A program made the translations under genes and the position numbers. Under the pieces are notes generated by a model that was not told where the DNA came from, made no database searches, and worked only from the letters and a program-made list of their open reading frames with translations. Shown here piece after piece: positions 25,682-33,897 of a stretch of 64,000 nucleotides of DNA. Origin of the DNA: Chryseobacterium culicis. GTDB lineage: Bacteria > Bacteroidota > Bacteroidia > Flavobacteriales > Weeksellaceae. The stretch is taken from contig NZ_PCPP01000001.1 in assembly GCF_002979755.1 (NCBI RefSeq), forward strand, positions 404,665-468,664, written 5' to 3'. Within the stretch, counting starts at the first letter, position 1. Every line of letters starts with the position of its first letter.

Positions 25682-25750
25682 AATTTGAAAATGTGATAAA
25701 ATAGGTCCTTTTTTAATTTTCAAATTTTCAGATGGCTAAATTTTCAAATT
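25682..25750. repeat. inverted AATTTGAAAAT repeats between pdhA and E2
   Basis: AATTTGAAAAT at 25682-25692 is exactly complementary to ATTTTCAAATT at 25716-25726, and another ATTTTCAAATT follows at 25740-25750. Direct GAGAATTTGAGAATTTGA repeats precede. The hairpin could be a dispersed repeat or an mRNA-stability element in the pdh operon. Confidence 0.6.
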
Positions 25751-25760
25751 AAAATAAATT

Positions 25761-27359
25761 ATGGCAGAAGTAATTACGATGCCCCGCCTATCCGACACTA
25801 TGACGGAAGGTAAGGTGGCAAAATGGCATAAAAAAGTAGGAGATAAAATAAAAGAAGGAGATATTTTAGCTGAAATTGAAACTGATAAAGCAGTTCAGGA
25901 TTTCGAATCTGAAATAGAAGGGACTCTTTTATACGTAGGTGTAGAAGAAGGAGCTGCTGCTGCTGTAGATTCTGTTTTAGCTATTATCGGGAATGAAGGA
26001 GAAGATATTTCAGGGTTGACAGGAGGAGCTGCTGCTCCCAGTGCAGGTTCTGAAGAAAAAAAATCAGAAGAACAACCTAAAACAGAAGCTGCTGAACCTG
26101 TTGCTGCTGCAGAAGTTCCGGCAGGAGTAGAAGTTATTACAATGCCAAGACTTTCTGATACAATGACAGAAGGTAAAGTAGCTAAATGGCACAAAAATGT
26201 AGGCGACACAGTAAAAGAAGGTGATCTTCTTGCTGAGATCGAAACAGATAAAGCAGTACAGGACTTCGAATCTGAATTCAATGGAGTATTATTGAAGCAG
26301 GGTGTAGAAGAAGGTGGTGCTGCACCGGTAGATTCAGTATTAGCAATTATCGGCCCTGCAGGAACTGATGTTTCAGCTGTAGGAGCTCCGAAAGCAGCTG
26401 CTGTATCCACTGAAAAACCAGCTGAACAAAAAGCAGAAGCTAAAACAGAAGAAAAAGCTGCTCCGGCTGTAAGTTCTTCATCTTCTGACAGAGTAGCAAT
26501 CTCTCCACTGGCTAAGAAAATGGCTCAGGATAAAGGGGTTGACATCAATAGTGTTCAGGGATCTGGTGAAAACGGAAGAATCGTTAAAAAAGATATTGAA
26601 AATTATCAGCCAGCTGCGAAACCAGCTGCTTCAGCTCCTGCAGCAAGCGCTGCTCCTGTTGCAGTAAACTTCGTACAAGGTGAAGATACAGAGACTCCAA
26701 ACTCTCAGGTAAGAAATATTATTGCAAAACGTCTTTCTGAAAGTAAATTCTCTGCACCTCACTACTATCTGATGGTGGAGATCAATATGGATAAAGCGAT
26801 TGAGGCTAGAAAAGAAATCAATTCTTTACCTGATACAAAAATCTCTTTCAACGATATGATCATTAAGGCAACTGCAATTGCTTTAAGAAAACACCCTCAG
26901 GTAAATTCAAGCTGGGCAGGTGATAAGATCATCCACAGAGGAAATATCAATATTGGTGTAGCAGTAGCTATTCCTGACGGATTGGTAGTTCCTGTATTGA
27001 AAAATACGGATCAGATGACGTACACTCAGATCTCTGCATCGGTAAAAGATATGGCTTCAAGAGCGAAGAGTAAAGGTCTTAAGGCGAACGAAATGGAAGG
27101 ATCTACTTTCTCTATTTCTAACTTAGGAATGTTCGGAATTGAAACATTCACAAGTATCATCAACCAGCCAAACTCTGCCATTCTTTCAGTAGGAGCAATT
27201 ATCGAGAAACCAATCGTTAAAGATGGTCAGATCGTAGTTGGAAACACCATGAAACTTTCATTGGCATGTGACCACAGAGTGGTAGACGGTGCTACAGGTG
27301 CGCAATTCTTACAAACGTTAAGAACATATTTAGAAAGTCCATTAACATTGTTACTGTAA
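25761..27359 (+). CDS. pdhC: pyruvate dehydrogenase E2, dihydrolipoamide acetyltransferase
   Basis: Protein of 532 residues. It has two lipoyl domains (about 1-80 and 125-205), each with the ETDKAVQDFESE lipoylation site (the Lys), joined by Ala/Glu/Pro-rich linkers. Then comes a peripheral-subunit-binding domain (ISPLAKKMAQDKGVDINSVQGSGENGRIVKKDIENY, about 245-280) and a C-terminal catalytic domain with DHRVVDGATGAQFL. E2 forms the core of the complex and transfers acetyl groups to CoA. It lies 108 bases after pdhA. The family also includes oxoglutarate E2, but the tandem lipoyl domains and E1-alpha neighbour indicate PDH. Confidence 0.94.
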   Translation: MAEVITMPRLSDTMTEGKVAKWHKKVGDKIKEGDILAEIETDKAVQDFESEIEGTLLYVGVEEGAAAAVDSVLAIIGNEGEDISGLTGGAAAPSAGSEEKKSEEQPKTEAAEPVAAAEVPAGVEVITMPRLSDTMTEGKVAKWHKNVGDTVKEGDLLAEIETDKAVQDFESEFNGVLLKQGVEEGGAAPVDSVLAIIGPAGTDVSAVGAPKAAAVSTEKPAEQKAEAKTEEKAAPAVSSSSSDRVAISPLAKKMAQDKGVDINSVQGSGENGRIVKKDIENYQPAAKPAASAPAASAAPVAVNFVQGEDTETPNSQVRNIIAKRLSESKFSAPHYYLMVEINMDKAIEARKEINSLPDTKISFNDMIIKATAIALRKHPQVNSSWAGDKIIHRGNINIGVAVAIPDGLVVPVLKNTDQMTYTQISASVKDMASRAKSKGLKANEMEGSTFSISNLGMFGIETFTSIINQPNSAILSVGAIIEKPIVKDGQIVVGNTMKLSLACDHRVVDGATGAQFLQTLRTYLESPLTLLL

Positions 27360-27382
27360 TTTTCTGAATTGAAAATAATAAA

Positions 27383-27408
27383 GCCTCCCAGAACGGGAGG
27401 TTTTTTTT
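27383..27408 (+). terminator. intrinsic terminator of the pdh unit
   Basis: CCTCCC-AGAAC-GGGAGG with a run of eight T. Confidence 0.92.
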
Positions 27409-27447
27409 GTTATACCCATTTGAAAATTGAAAATTATCACTGTATTT

Positions 27448-27482
27448 TTTGGTGTAATTTCAAAATCAAATTACTATTTTTG
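27448..27482 (+). promoter_or_regulatory. promoter overlapping the start of the LolD-like gene
   Basis: TTTG at 27448-27451, 23 bases and TATTTTTG at 27475-27482 match the consensus. The ATG follows only four bases later, so the mRNA would be leaderless or nearly so. Confidence 0.6.
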
Positions 27483-27486
27483 AATC

Positions 27487-28155
27487 ATGATTAAAGCAAG
27501 AAATATCCATAAGTCTTATGGGAATTTAGAAGTACTGAAAGGAGTTGATATTCACATCAAAACAGGAGAGGTGGTTTCTATTGTGGGAGAATCAGGGGCT
27601 GGTAAATCTACATTGCTGCAGATTTTAGGAACGCTGGATCATCCGACTCAATTCAACAAATATGATACTGAAATTGAAATAGCAGGAGAATCATTTATTA
27701 ATATGAATGATAAACAGTTGTCAAAATTCAGAAATCAGAATATCGGTTTCGTATTTCAGTTTCATCAGCTTCTTCCGGAGTTTACAGCGCTGGAGAATGT
27801 ATTGCTTCCCACCAAAATAGCTGGGGCCAATGAAAAAGAAGCGCTTGAAAAGGCTTATGCTTTATTTGAAGATTTAAAAATAGAACAAAGACTGCAGCAT
27901 AAACCTAACCAGCTTTCGGGTGGAGAAGCACAAAGGGTAGCTGTAGCGAGGGCTTTAATCAATTCACCAAAAATTATTTTTGCGGATGAGCCTACAGGAA
28001 ACCTGGATTCCAAGAACGCAGATGATCTTCACAGATTGTTTTTTGATCTTAGAGACAAGTATGATCAGACTTTTGTGATTGTAACCCATAATCCGAATCT
28101 TGCAGAAATTACAGACCGTAAGCTCGTTATGAAAGACGGAATGATCATAGAGTAA
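27487..28155 (+). CDS. lolD: ABC transporter ATP-binding protein, LolD-like
   Basis: Protein of 222 residues. Walker [10 protein letters not shown]-loop at [11 protein letters not shown], signature [15 protein letters not shown], Walker [10 protein letters not shown] and the H-loop VTHN are all present. The opening [38 protein letters not shown] is that of the LolD/MacB branch, which extracts lipoproteins from the inner membrane with LolC/E-type permeases. The permease is not adjacent, so the substrate assignment is by similarity. Start codon choice is fixed by the N-terminal motif although the promoter lies four bases upstream. Confidence 0.85.
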   Translation: MIKARNIHKSYGNLEVLKGVDIHIKTGEVVSIVGESGAGKSTLLQILGTLDHPTQFNKYDTEIEIAGESFINMNDKQLSKFRNQNIGFVFQFHQLLPEFTALENVLLPTKIAGANEKEALEKAYALFEDLKIEQRLQHKPNQLSGGEAQRVAVARALINSPKIIFADEPTGNLDSKNADDLHRLFFDLRDKYDQTFVIVTHNPNLAEITDRKLVMKDGMIIE

Positions 28156-28171
28156 AAGTATACCGCACCAG

Positions 28172-28750
28172 ATGATGAAACACTTTATTTTCCTTTTTTT
28201 AATCCTAATTTCCTGTTCAAAAGCTGAATCTCAGCAGTTGAATTCATTGAGTATTCCTCAGATAAGGATTTCGGAAGTTAAAAGCTATATTAAAGGGAAA
28301 GAGTATAATCAGGAACTGGCTGTTTTTATCAATTTTAAGATTCCTTCCGGGAAATACCGCTACTTCATTTATAATCTTAAAAATAACACCATTGTACAGC
28401 AGGCTGTAGTGTCTCACGGTTCTGGTTCCGTTATTCCACGATCAGAAGCTTTAAAATTCAGTAATGTTGAAGGTTCCTATCAGTCATCTCTTGGAAAATA
28501 TGCCATTGGAGAAAGCTATGTGGGAAAGTTTGGAAAAGCATATCGCTTAAGCGGTCTTGATTCTACAAACAGCAATGCAATGCAACGAGCCATTGTTCTT
28601 CATTCTTACGGATGTATTCCTGATGCGGAATCTCAGGTTCCGGCATGTTTAAGCTTAGGATGTCCCATGCTTTCGGTAAATGCTTTTAATGAAACGGCTA
28701 AATACATTGATCAGTCAAAGAAACCGATCATATTATATGCATTCTATTAA
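28172..28750 (+). CDS. murein L,D-transpeptidase-domain lipoprotein
   Basis: Protein of 192 residues. The N-terminus MMKHFIFLFLILISCSKA is a lipoprotein signal with lipobox LISC (C15). The C-terminal half has the pattern RAIVLHSYGCIPDAESQ...CLSLGCPMLS, that is H...S-x-G-C, as in the YkuD_2 (L,D-transpeptidase catalytic domain) family. The catalytic Cys would be that of SLGCP. Such enzymes cross-link or modify peptidoglycan. It starts 16 bases after the LolD-like gene and 22 bases before radC, so these may form one transcript. Confidence 0.85.
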   Translation: MMKHFIFLFLILISCSKAESQQLNSLSIPQIRISEVKSYIKGKEYNQELAVFINFKIPSGKYRYFIYNLKNNTIVQQAVVSHGSGSVIPRSEALKFSNVEGSYQSSLGKYAIGESYVGKFGKAYRLSGLDSTNSNAMQRAIVLHSYGCIPDAESQVPACLSLGCPMLSVNAFNETAKYIDQSKKPIILYAFY

Positions 28751-28772
28751 TTCATAATATAATCTTCTTTCC

Positions 28773-29450
28773 ATGGCTATAAAATTTCTTGCAGAAGATG
28801 ACAGACCCAGAGAAAAGTTTTTGCAGAAAGGCAAAAGCTCACTTTCTGATTCTGAACTGTTGGCCATTATTATGGGAAGCGGAAATAAGGATGAAAATGC
28901 TGTGGAACTGGCAAGAAAGATTTTAAACTCTGTCGATAACAGCTGGCATCAGCTGAGTTTGCTTTCTGTTAAAGATCTGATGAAATTCAAAGGAATTGGT
29001 GCTACCAAAGCTATTTCAATTATTTCAGCGTTGGAAATAGGGAGGAGAAGAGCTGTGCAGGAGATTCCTGAAAAAGTAATAATAGGCAACAGTCATGATG
29101 CTTATGCCGTTCTTAGAAACCAGCTTTCTGATCTGAGAACAGAAGAGTTCTGGGCAATTTTCCTTAACAACAGTAATAAAGTGATTCATGTATCCCAACT
29201 CACACAGGGAGGGATCAGCCAATCTATTGTAGACGTAAGAACACTCTATAAAGCAGCCCTGGATCATTTTTCAACAGGGATTATCATTGCCCACAATCAT
29301 CCTTCCGGAAGCTTAAAACCAAGCAGGGAAGATATCAATATCACAAAAAAAATAAAAGAAGCAGGAAATACATTAAGTATTCAGCTTTTAGACCATATTA
29401 TTGTCACGCAGGATTCTTATTTTAGTTTCTCGGACGCAGGATTATTATGA
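28773..29450 (+). CDS. radC: RadC-family JAB1/MPN protein
   Basis: Protein of 225 residues. Residues ~1-90 are a helix-hairpin-helix-like region (SDSELLAIIMGSGNKDENAVELARKIL and LMKFKGIGATKAISI). The JAMM metal site is in the second half: E of ...EEFWAIFLNN and HNHPSGSLKPSREDINI. RadC proteins are predicted metalloproteins linked by name to DNA repair, with doubtful involvement. Its end overlaps the next gene by four bases (ATGA), so they are translationally coupled. Confidence 0.92.
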   Translation: MAIKFLAEDDRPREKFLQKGKSSLSDSELLAIIMGSGNKDENAVELARKILNSVDNSWHQLSLLSVKDLMKFKGIGATKAISIISALEIGRRRAVQEIPEKVIIGNSHDAYAVLRNQLSDLRTEEFWAIFLNNSNKVIHVSQLTQGGISQSIVDVRTLYKAALDHFSTGIIIAHNHPSGSLKPSREDINITKKIKEAGNTLSIQLLDHIIVTQDSYFSFSDAGLL

Positions 29451-30361
29451 TTAGAAGATTGAAATACCATGAAATTGATTTTGTAAAATATGCTCAATGT
29501 TTAGAGAATTCCGAACAGAGAAAATATTCTGCTACAAAAGATTTTTTAGACACTACTTCTACAATGCCCTGGGAAATTCTGGTTTATAAAGACTACGAAG
29601 CAGTAATGCCAGTGCCATTTGTAAGAAAATATGGGATGAAAATTGTACATAATCCAAAACTTTGTCAGCAGCTTGGTGTTTTTTCTGGTAAAGACGATGT
29701 GGATCTCAATGAAGCTTTTTTAGAGTATCTGGAAAAGAATTACATGATCAGAGCTTATCCGTTCAATGATCTCAATCAGCTTCGCTCAAAGATGAGAATC
29801 AAGAAAAATTTTTTGTTATATCCTAATACTTATGAAAAAGTATACGCCGGATATTCCCCAAAACGAAAGCGAAAACTTCGGTTAGATGAAGCTGTATTAA
29901 AAGAATCGGAAATCAAAACCATCCCTTATGACAAAGCAAAAACTTTTATTGAAGCCAATACGATAGGGCTGAACAAAGATCATGATTTATCTGAATTCAT
30001 GAGGATTTTTGAGAGTTTTTACCAATTGGGCTATCTGAAGTTTACCGCTTTTTACTATCAGCATAAGATCGTTAATATGATTGCTACTTATTCGGACGGT
30101 AATATGGTAGCGCTTTTAGGTAATTTCAATGATAAGGATTATGTCAAATTATCAGGAGCTTCCGTTTTGATTGATCATGTCATTAAAGAAAATATTGAAA
30201 CCTGTGTTTTTGATTTTGAAGGAGGTGAACTTCCCAATATTGAAGAGTTTTTCAGAGGATTCCGACCGGAATTAAGACCATACGGAATTATTGAAAATTC
30301 AAAAAAGAACCTTTTTAAAAAGTTAGGGTATCTTATGTTAAGAGGAAAGTCTTTTTTATGA
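29447..30361 (+). CDS. FemAB/GNAT-like acyltransferase-fold protein
   Basis: Protein of 304 residues, no signal or membrane helix. The second half (about 140-290) carries a BioF2/FemAB-like acetyltransferase pattern: the YSPKRKRKLRLDEA region, YYQHKIVNMIATYSDGNMVALLGNFND and the late VLIDHVIKENIETCVFDFEGGELPNIEEFFRGFRPEL, typical of Fem-type aminoacyl or acyl transferases. Activity not known; the assignment to a subfamily is tentative. It overlaps radC by four bases and is followed by a phytanoyl-CoA dioxygenase-like gene. Confidence 0.6.
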   Translation: MIRRLKYHEIDFVKYAQCLENSEQRKYSATKDFLDTTSTMPWEILVYKDYEAVMPVPFVRKYGMKIVHNPKLCQQLGVFSGKDDVDLNEAFLEYLEKNYMIRAYPFNDLNQLRSKMRIKKNFLLYPNTYEKVYAGYSPKRKRKLRLDEAVLKESEIKTIPYDKAKTFIEANTIGLNKDHDLSEFMRIFESFYQLGYLKFTAFYYQHKIVNMIATYSDGNMVALLGNFNDKDYVKLSGASVLIDHVIKENIETCVFDFEGGELPNIEEFFRGFRPELRPYGIIENSKKNLFKKLGYLMLRGKSFL

Positions 30362-30434
30362 TGAAAAGCATTGTTTAGATTGGTTCTAATTAAGTAATAT
30401 TCCGTAACTTTATAAAATCCTTAGTAAAACAGTT

Positions 30435-31367
30435 ATGTTACAACAGATTCGTCAGTACAAATTATCATATATGCTTTATAACTTATTTAAAAAGAGTAAA
30501 TTAAAGCATAATATTCCATTGTATAAAAAATACGGAATCAATAAGAACTATTTTTCAAGTATTTCGAGTAAAGATTTTGCCCATCTTCCTTCGAGGGAAA
30601 GAGCCGTAGATTATTCAAAGCTTACGGAAACTTCCTTTTTTAAGAAGCTTACGGAAGAAAATAAAGAAAGTGTTCTTCAGTATGATGATAACGGGTATCT
30701 GATTCTTAGAAATTTCCTCACTCCGGAAACAGCGGATCAGATCAATACCGAAATTGATAAACTGATGGAAGACGGAACGTTGAAGTTTATTTACGGAGGA
30801 AAACTGATGTTTGCCATTCATCATTCAGAAATCATTAAAAATATTGGAAGCGATAAGGATTTATTAGACTTTTTATCGGTTTTACTGGACGGGAAATCCA
30901 AGCTTTTTCAAAGTATCAACTTCATTAACGGAAGCCAGCAGAAAACACACTCAGACAGTATTCACATGACTACTTATCCTTTGGGTGGACTATTGGGAGT
31001 ATGGATTGCCCTGGAAGATGTAGATGAAACCAATGGAGCTCTGCACTATATTCCTAAGAGCCATAAATTACCTTACTTCCTGAATTCTGATTACGATAAT
31101 GAAGGTACAGACTTGAAAATCGGCAAGAAAAGCTACAGAGCCTATGAAACTTTCCTTGAAGAGAAAGTAAAAGAATTAGGATTAAAGAAAGAAATCTTTA
31201 AAGCAAAAAAAGGTGATTTATTAATCTGGCATGCCAATATTCTTCATGGCGGAGAACCTCACACGGATAAAAACAGAACCAGAAAAAGTTTAGTCTACCA
31301 TTTTTTTGATGAAAATAGTGTTTGCTACCATGAAGTAACACAAAGGCCGGCTTTGTTTGAGCTTTAA
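30435..31367 (+). CDS. phytanoyl-CoA dioxygenase-family protein
   Basis: Protein of 310 residues. It has the Fe(II)/2-oxoglutarate facial triad: H172-x-D174 in KTHSDSIHM and distal H271 in ILHGGEPH, with R281/R283 just after for 2-oxoglutarate (DKNRTRKSLVYHF). The DNGYLILRNFLTPETADQINTEIDKL opening and GCALHYIPKSHK-like segment fit PhyH. Hydroxylates an unknown small or lipid substrate. It is separated from the FemAB-like gene by 73 bases with a TAACTTTA -7-like element, so it may have its own promoter. Confidence 0.88.
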   Translation: MLQQIRQYKLSYMLYNLFKKSKLKHNIPLYKKYGINKNYFSSISSKDFAHLPSRERAVDYSKLTETSFFKKLTEENKESVLQYDDNGYLILRNFLTPETADQINTEIDKLMEDGTLKFIYGGKLMFAIHHSEIIKNIGSDKDLLDFLSVLLDGKSKLFQSINFINGSQQKTHSDSIHMTTYPLGGLLGVWIALEDVDETNGALHYIPKSHKLPYFLNSDYDNEGTDLKIGKKSYRAYETFLEEKVKELGLKKEIFKAKKGDLLIWHANILHGGEPHTDKNRTRKSLVYHFFDENSVCYHEVTQRPALFEL

Positions 31368-31429
31368 TGCAGGATAATCCTCTTCATAAACCTTTTGATA
31401 GGAATACGGATTTAAAAAGATAGTTTTTT

Positions 31430-31437
31430 TACATTTG
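31430..31437 (+). promoter_or_regulatory. -7 promoter element of the membrane-protein gene
   Basis: TACATTTG fits TAnnTTTG, 20 bases before the ATG at 31458. No standard -33 TTTG. Confidence 0.5.
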
Positions 31438-31457
31438 TATTCTTATAATATCAGTGT

Positions 31458-32633
31458 ATGGAAAAAAAGAAGAATATTCTTGTTTTTATATTTTCAATCT
31501 ATGTATGCTTCATGTCATACTACCTGTATACCAACCACTATTACAACACTGATATGGAAGCTTATATGGGGCTGATTTATAAAACGGAATATCCTGAAAT
31601 GAAAATTGAGGAAATTCATCAGAAAGTATATGATGAATTGCGGGAAAAAGCCCCCGATTTTGCAGGATTTGCTTCTGTAAATCCTACGGTGAAAGAAGTG
31701 GCAGAAGGAGAGAGTACTTATTATAAAATCATCTCACAAAATCCTAAGGCCTACGAAGAAGAATTACAGCTTTTTGTGGTAAAACCTTTTTATAATTTTA
31801 TGAGCTGGTCATTATTTAAGCTTGGTTTCAGTGCTTCTGCTTCAATCTCTTTGGTTTCAATTATTTCTTATGCGCTGATTCTTATTTTGATATTCAGCTT
31901 TTTGATAAAAATTCTGAAAAATTACCCTCTTGCCTTTATCCTTACTGTTTTAATTTCACTGTTTAAACCTCTGTCGGAATCAGCCAGACATGTTTCTGCA
32001 GATTCTTTATCATGTCTGTTACTTCTTTTAAGTTTCTATGTATTTTTAGTGAGAAGAAATTTATTTATTGCAGGGATATTGGCCATGTTATGTGTATTAA
32101 CAAGACCGGAATATTTTATTTTTTATACTTTCCTGTATGCATTCATCTCCCTTTACAGAAACAGGCTTCAGATTAACACAGTTCCCTTGGTGTTATCATA
32201 TGGGTATCTGTTTCTTTCTTTCTTTTCAGTGCAGGCTTTTAATCAGGTGTCGTGGTCTACACTTTTTATGAATCAGTTTACTAAAGTTCAGATTTATCCT
32301 GTGTCACAACCTGACCCGTTTTCCTTTGCCGATTATTTTCACTTTATTAAAAGTAATATCATGCTTGAGTTTAACTCTTCCTATTTTCCTCTGTTGCTGA
32401 TTTTTATTGTGATCATATTGGCTAACCGTTTTACATTCCGTAATAAAAAGAATCAGGCTCAACTCTTGTTTTTTGCTATTATTTATACAACTGTAATGCT
32501 GAGATTTTTGGTTTTTCCGTCGCTGGTAAACAGGATGATGCTTGGCTTTTATCTCATAATTATACTCGCGTTGATCTATATACAAATTTCTAAAGTGGAT
32601 ATCTTTAAAAACTCTTTAGAAGACGGAAAATAA
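31458..32633 (+). CDS. polytopic membrane protein, GT-C-like topology
   Basis: Protein of 391 residues with about ten hydrophobic helices. The first periplasmic loop (about 29-100) carries an acidic patch YYNTDMEAYMG near its start and is large; this layout (acidic motif in the first loop of a multi-helix protein) recalls GT-C glycosyltransferases and O-antigen/mannosyl enzymes. The conserved catalytic motif is not certain, so function is unassigned. It follows the PhyH gene by 90 bases with its own -7 element. Confidence 0.6.
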   Translation: MEKKKNILVFIFSIYVCFMSYYLYTNHYYNTDMEAYMGLIYKTEYPEMKIEEIHQKVYDELREKAPDFAGFASVNPTVKEVAEGESTYYKIISQNPKAYEEELQLFVVKPFYNFMSWSLFKLGFSASASISLVSIISYALILILIFSFLIKILKNYPLAFILTVLISLFKPLSESARHVSADSLSCLLLLLSFYVFLVRRNLFIAGILAMLCVLTRPEYFIFYTFLYAFISLYRNRLQINTVPLVLSYGYLFLSFFSVQAFNQVSWSTLFMNQFTKVQIYPVSQPDPFSFADYFHFIKSNIMLEFNSSYFPLLLIFIVIILANRFTFRNKKNQAQLLFFAIIYTTVMLRFLVFPSLVNRMMLGFYLIIILALIYIQISKVDIFKNSLEDGK

Positions 32634-32637
32634 TTAG

Positions 32638-32645
32638 TAATTTTG
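32638..32645 (+). promoter_or_regulatory. -7 promoter element for the 32658 gene
   Basis: TAATTTTG overlaps the preceding stop region and lies 12 bases before the ATG at 32658. A TTG at 32643 in the same frame lies inside the element and is not the start. Confidence 0.5.
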
Positions 32646-32657
32646 CAGTCTAAAATT

Positions 32658-33170
32658 ATGACAAGTCTTTCAGGATATTTACCCTATGCATTTGCATTGA
32701 TTATTGCAATTCCTTTTCTGGTTTTGCTCAGACAATTTGTACACTCATACATTACTCTTAAGAACCAGGAAATCAAACTGCTCAGCGTGAAATCAAATTC
32801 AGAGAATAAAGCACATTCCTATGAAAGAATGACTTTGTTTCTGGATAGAATGAAGCCGTCAAATCTTATTCAAAGGTTTGATAGTGGATTGGCTGCCCAT
32901 GAATTTATTTTCCTGACAGAAAAAACAATCAATGAAGAATTTGAATATAACTCGTCACAGCAGTTATATATCACAAAAAATTCATGGAAGAATATCGTAG
33001 ACTCAAAAAATGCAATTATAGAACTGCTTCACAAAACGTATGACGGGTTGAAAGGGGATGTTCAGCTGGATGAATTCAAAACGATTTTCATCATGAATTA
33101 TATGGAAGGCAACGATTATATTGCTGAAACAATAGAAGACTTAAGAAAAGAAATTTTAATAATAACTTAA
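32658..33170 (+). CDS. conserved Bacteroidota protein of unknown function
   Basis: Protein of 170 residues from the ATG at 32658. One N-terminal membrane helix (YLPYAFALIIAIPFLVLLRQFV) and then a soluble, mostly helical part with SYERMTLFLDRMKPSNLIQRFDSG and EFIFLTEKTINEEFEYNSSQQLY segments. I recognise a widespread flavobacterial protein found beside soluble pyrophosphatase genes but cannot name its function. It is 17 bases upstream of ppa and likely cotranscribed. Confidence 0.7.
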   Translation: MTSLSGYLPYAFALIIAIPFLVLLRQFVHSYITLKNQEIKLLSVKSNSENKAHSYERMTLFLDRMKPSNLIQRFDSGLAAHEFIFLTEKTINEEFEYNSSQQLYITKNSWKNIVDSKNAIIELLHKTYDGLKGDVQLDEFKTIFIMNYMEGNDYIAETIEDLRKEILIIT

Positions 33171-33187
33171 AAAATAACAGATAAATA

Positions 33188-33799
33188 ATGATTCCAAATT
33201 TTAAAGCACATCCATGGCACGGAATTTCTGCAGGAGAAGATGCGCCAAATGTTGTAAACGTATTTGTGGAAATTGTTCCTTCAGATACTATTAAATATGA
33301 AGTAGATAAAGAAACAGGATATTTAAAGGTAGACAGGCCGCAGAAATTCTCTAACATTATCCCTGCTTTATATGGTTTTGTTCCAAGAACTTACTGCCAC
33401 AATGAAGTTATGAAACTTGCTATAGAAGCTGGAGCTGATGATGTAACAATGGGAGATCATGACCCGCTTGATATCTGTGTTTTAAGTTCTCACAATATCC
33501 ATGCAGGAGGTTTATTGATGGAAGCTATTCCAATCGGTGGTTTCAAAATGATTGATGGAGGTGAAGCAGATGATAAAATTGTTGCAGTAATGATTAATGA
33601 CCACGCTTTCGGACATTTCAGAGATATTTCTGAATTACCAGAAGCTGAAGTAAAAAGATTAATGCACTATTTCCTTACGTATAAAAACCTACCGGATGAG
33701 CCTGCAAAATGCAGAATTCAGGAGGTATACGGAGCAGAGCACGCTAGAAAAGTAATCAAAGCTTCTCAGGCTGATTACGCTGAAAAATTCGGGGGATAA
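33188..33799 (+). CDS. ppa: soluble inorganic pyrophosphatase, family I
   Basis: Protein of 203 residues, a single-domain family I PPase. The metal-binding signature GDHDPLDICVLS (D-x-D-P-x-D) is present, with KYEVDKETGYLKVDRP at the front and the YGFVPRTYCHNE segment. It hydrolyses pyrophosphate to two phosphates in the cytoplasm with Mg2+, driving biosynthetic reactions. It is 17 bases after a conserved small membrane protein and ends at a bidirectional terminator. Confidence 0.95.
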   Translation: MIPNFKAHPWHGISAGEDAPNVVNVFVEIVPSDTIKYEVDKETGYLKVDRPQKFSNIIPALYGFVPRTYCHNEVMKLAIEAGADDVTMGDHDPLDICVLSSHNIHAGGLLMEAIPIGGFKMIDGGEADDKIVAVMINDHAFGHFRDISELPEAEVKRLMHYFLTYKNLPDEPAKCRIQEVYGAEHARKVIKASQADYAEKFGG

Positions 33800-33817
33800 G
33801 ATTTTCTTTCCAAACAT

Positions 33818-33850
33818 AAAAAAAGCAGATGAATTTTCATCTGCTTTTTT
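33818..33850. terminator. bidirectional terminator
   Basis: AAAAAAGCAGATGAA with TTCATCTGCTTTTTT around TT; it serves ppa and the convergent amidohydrolase gene. Confidence 0.92.
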
Positions 33851-33897
33851 ATTTTCAGTATAGTCTTGAGGGATATTATAATGCTGGTAAAAGAGAT

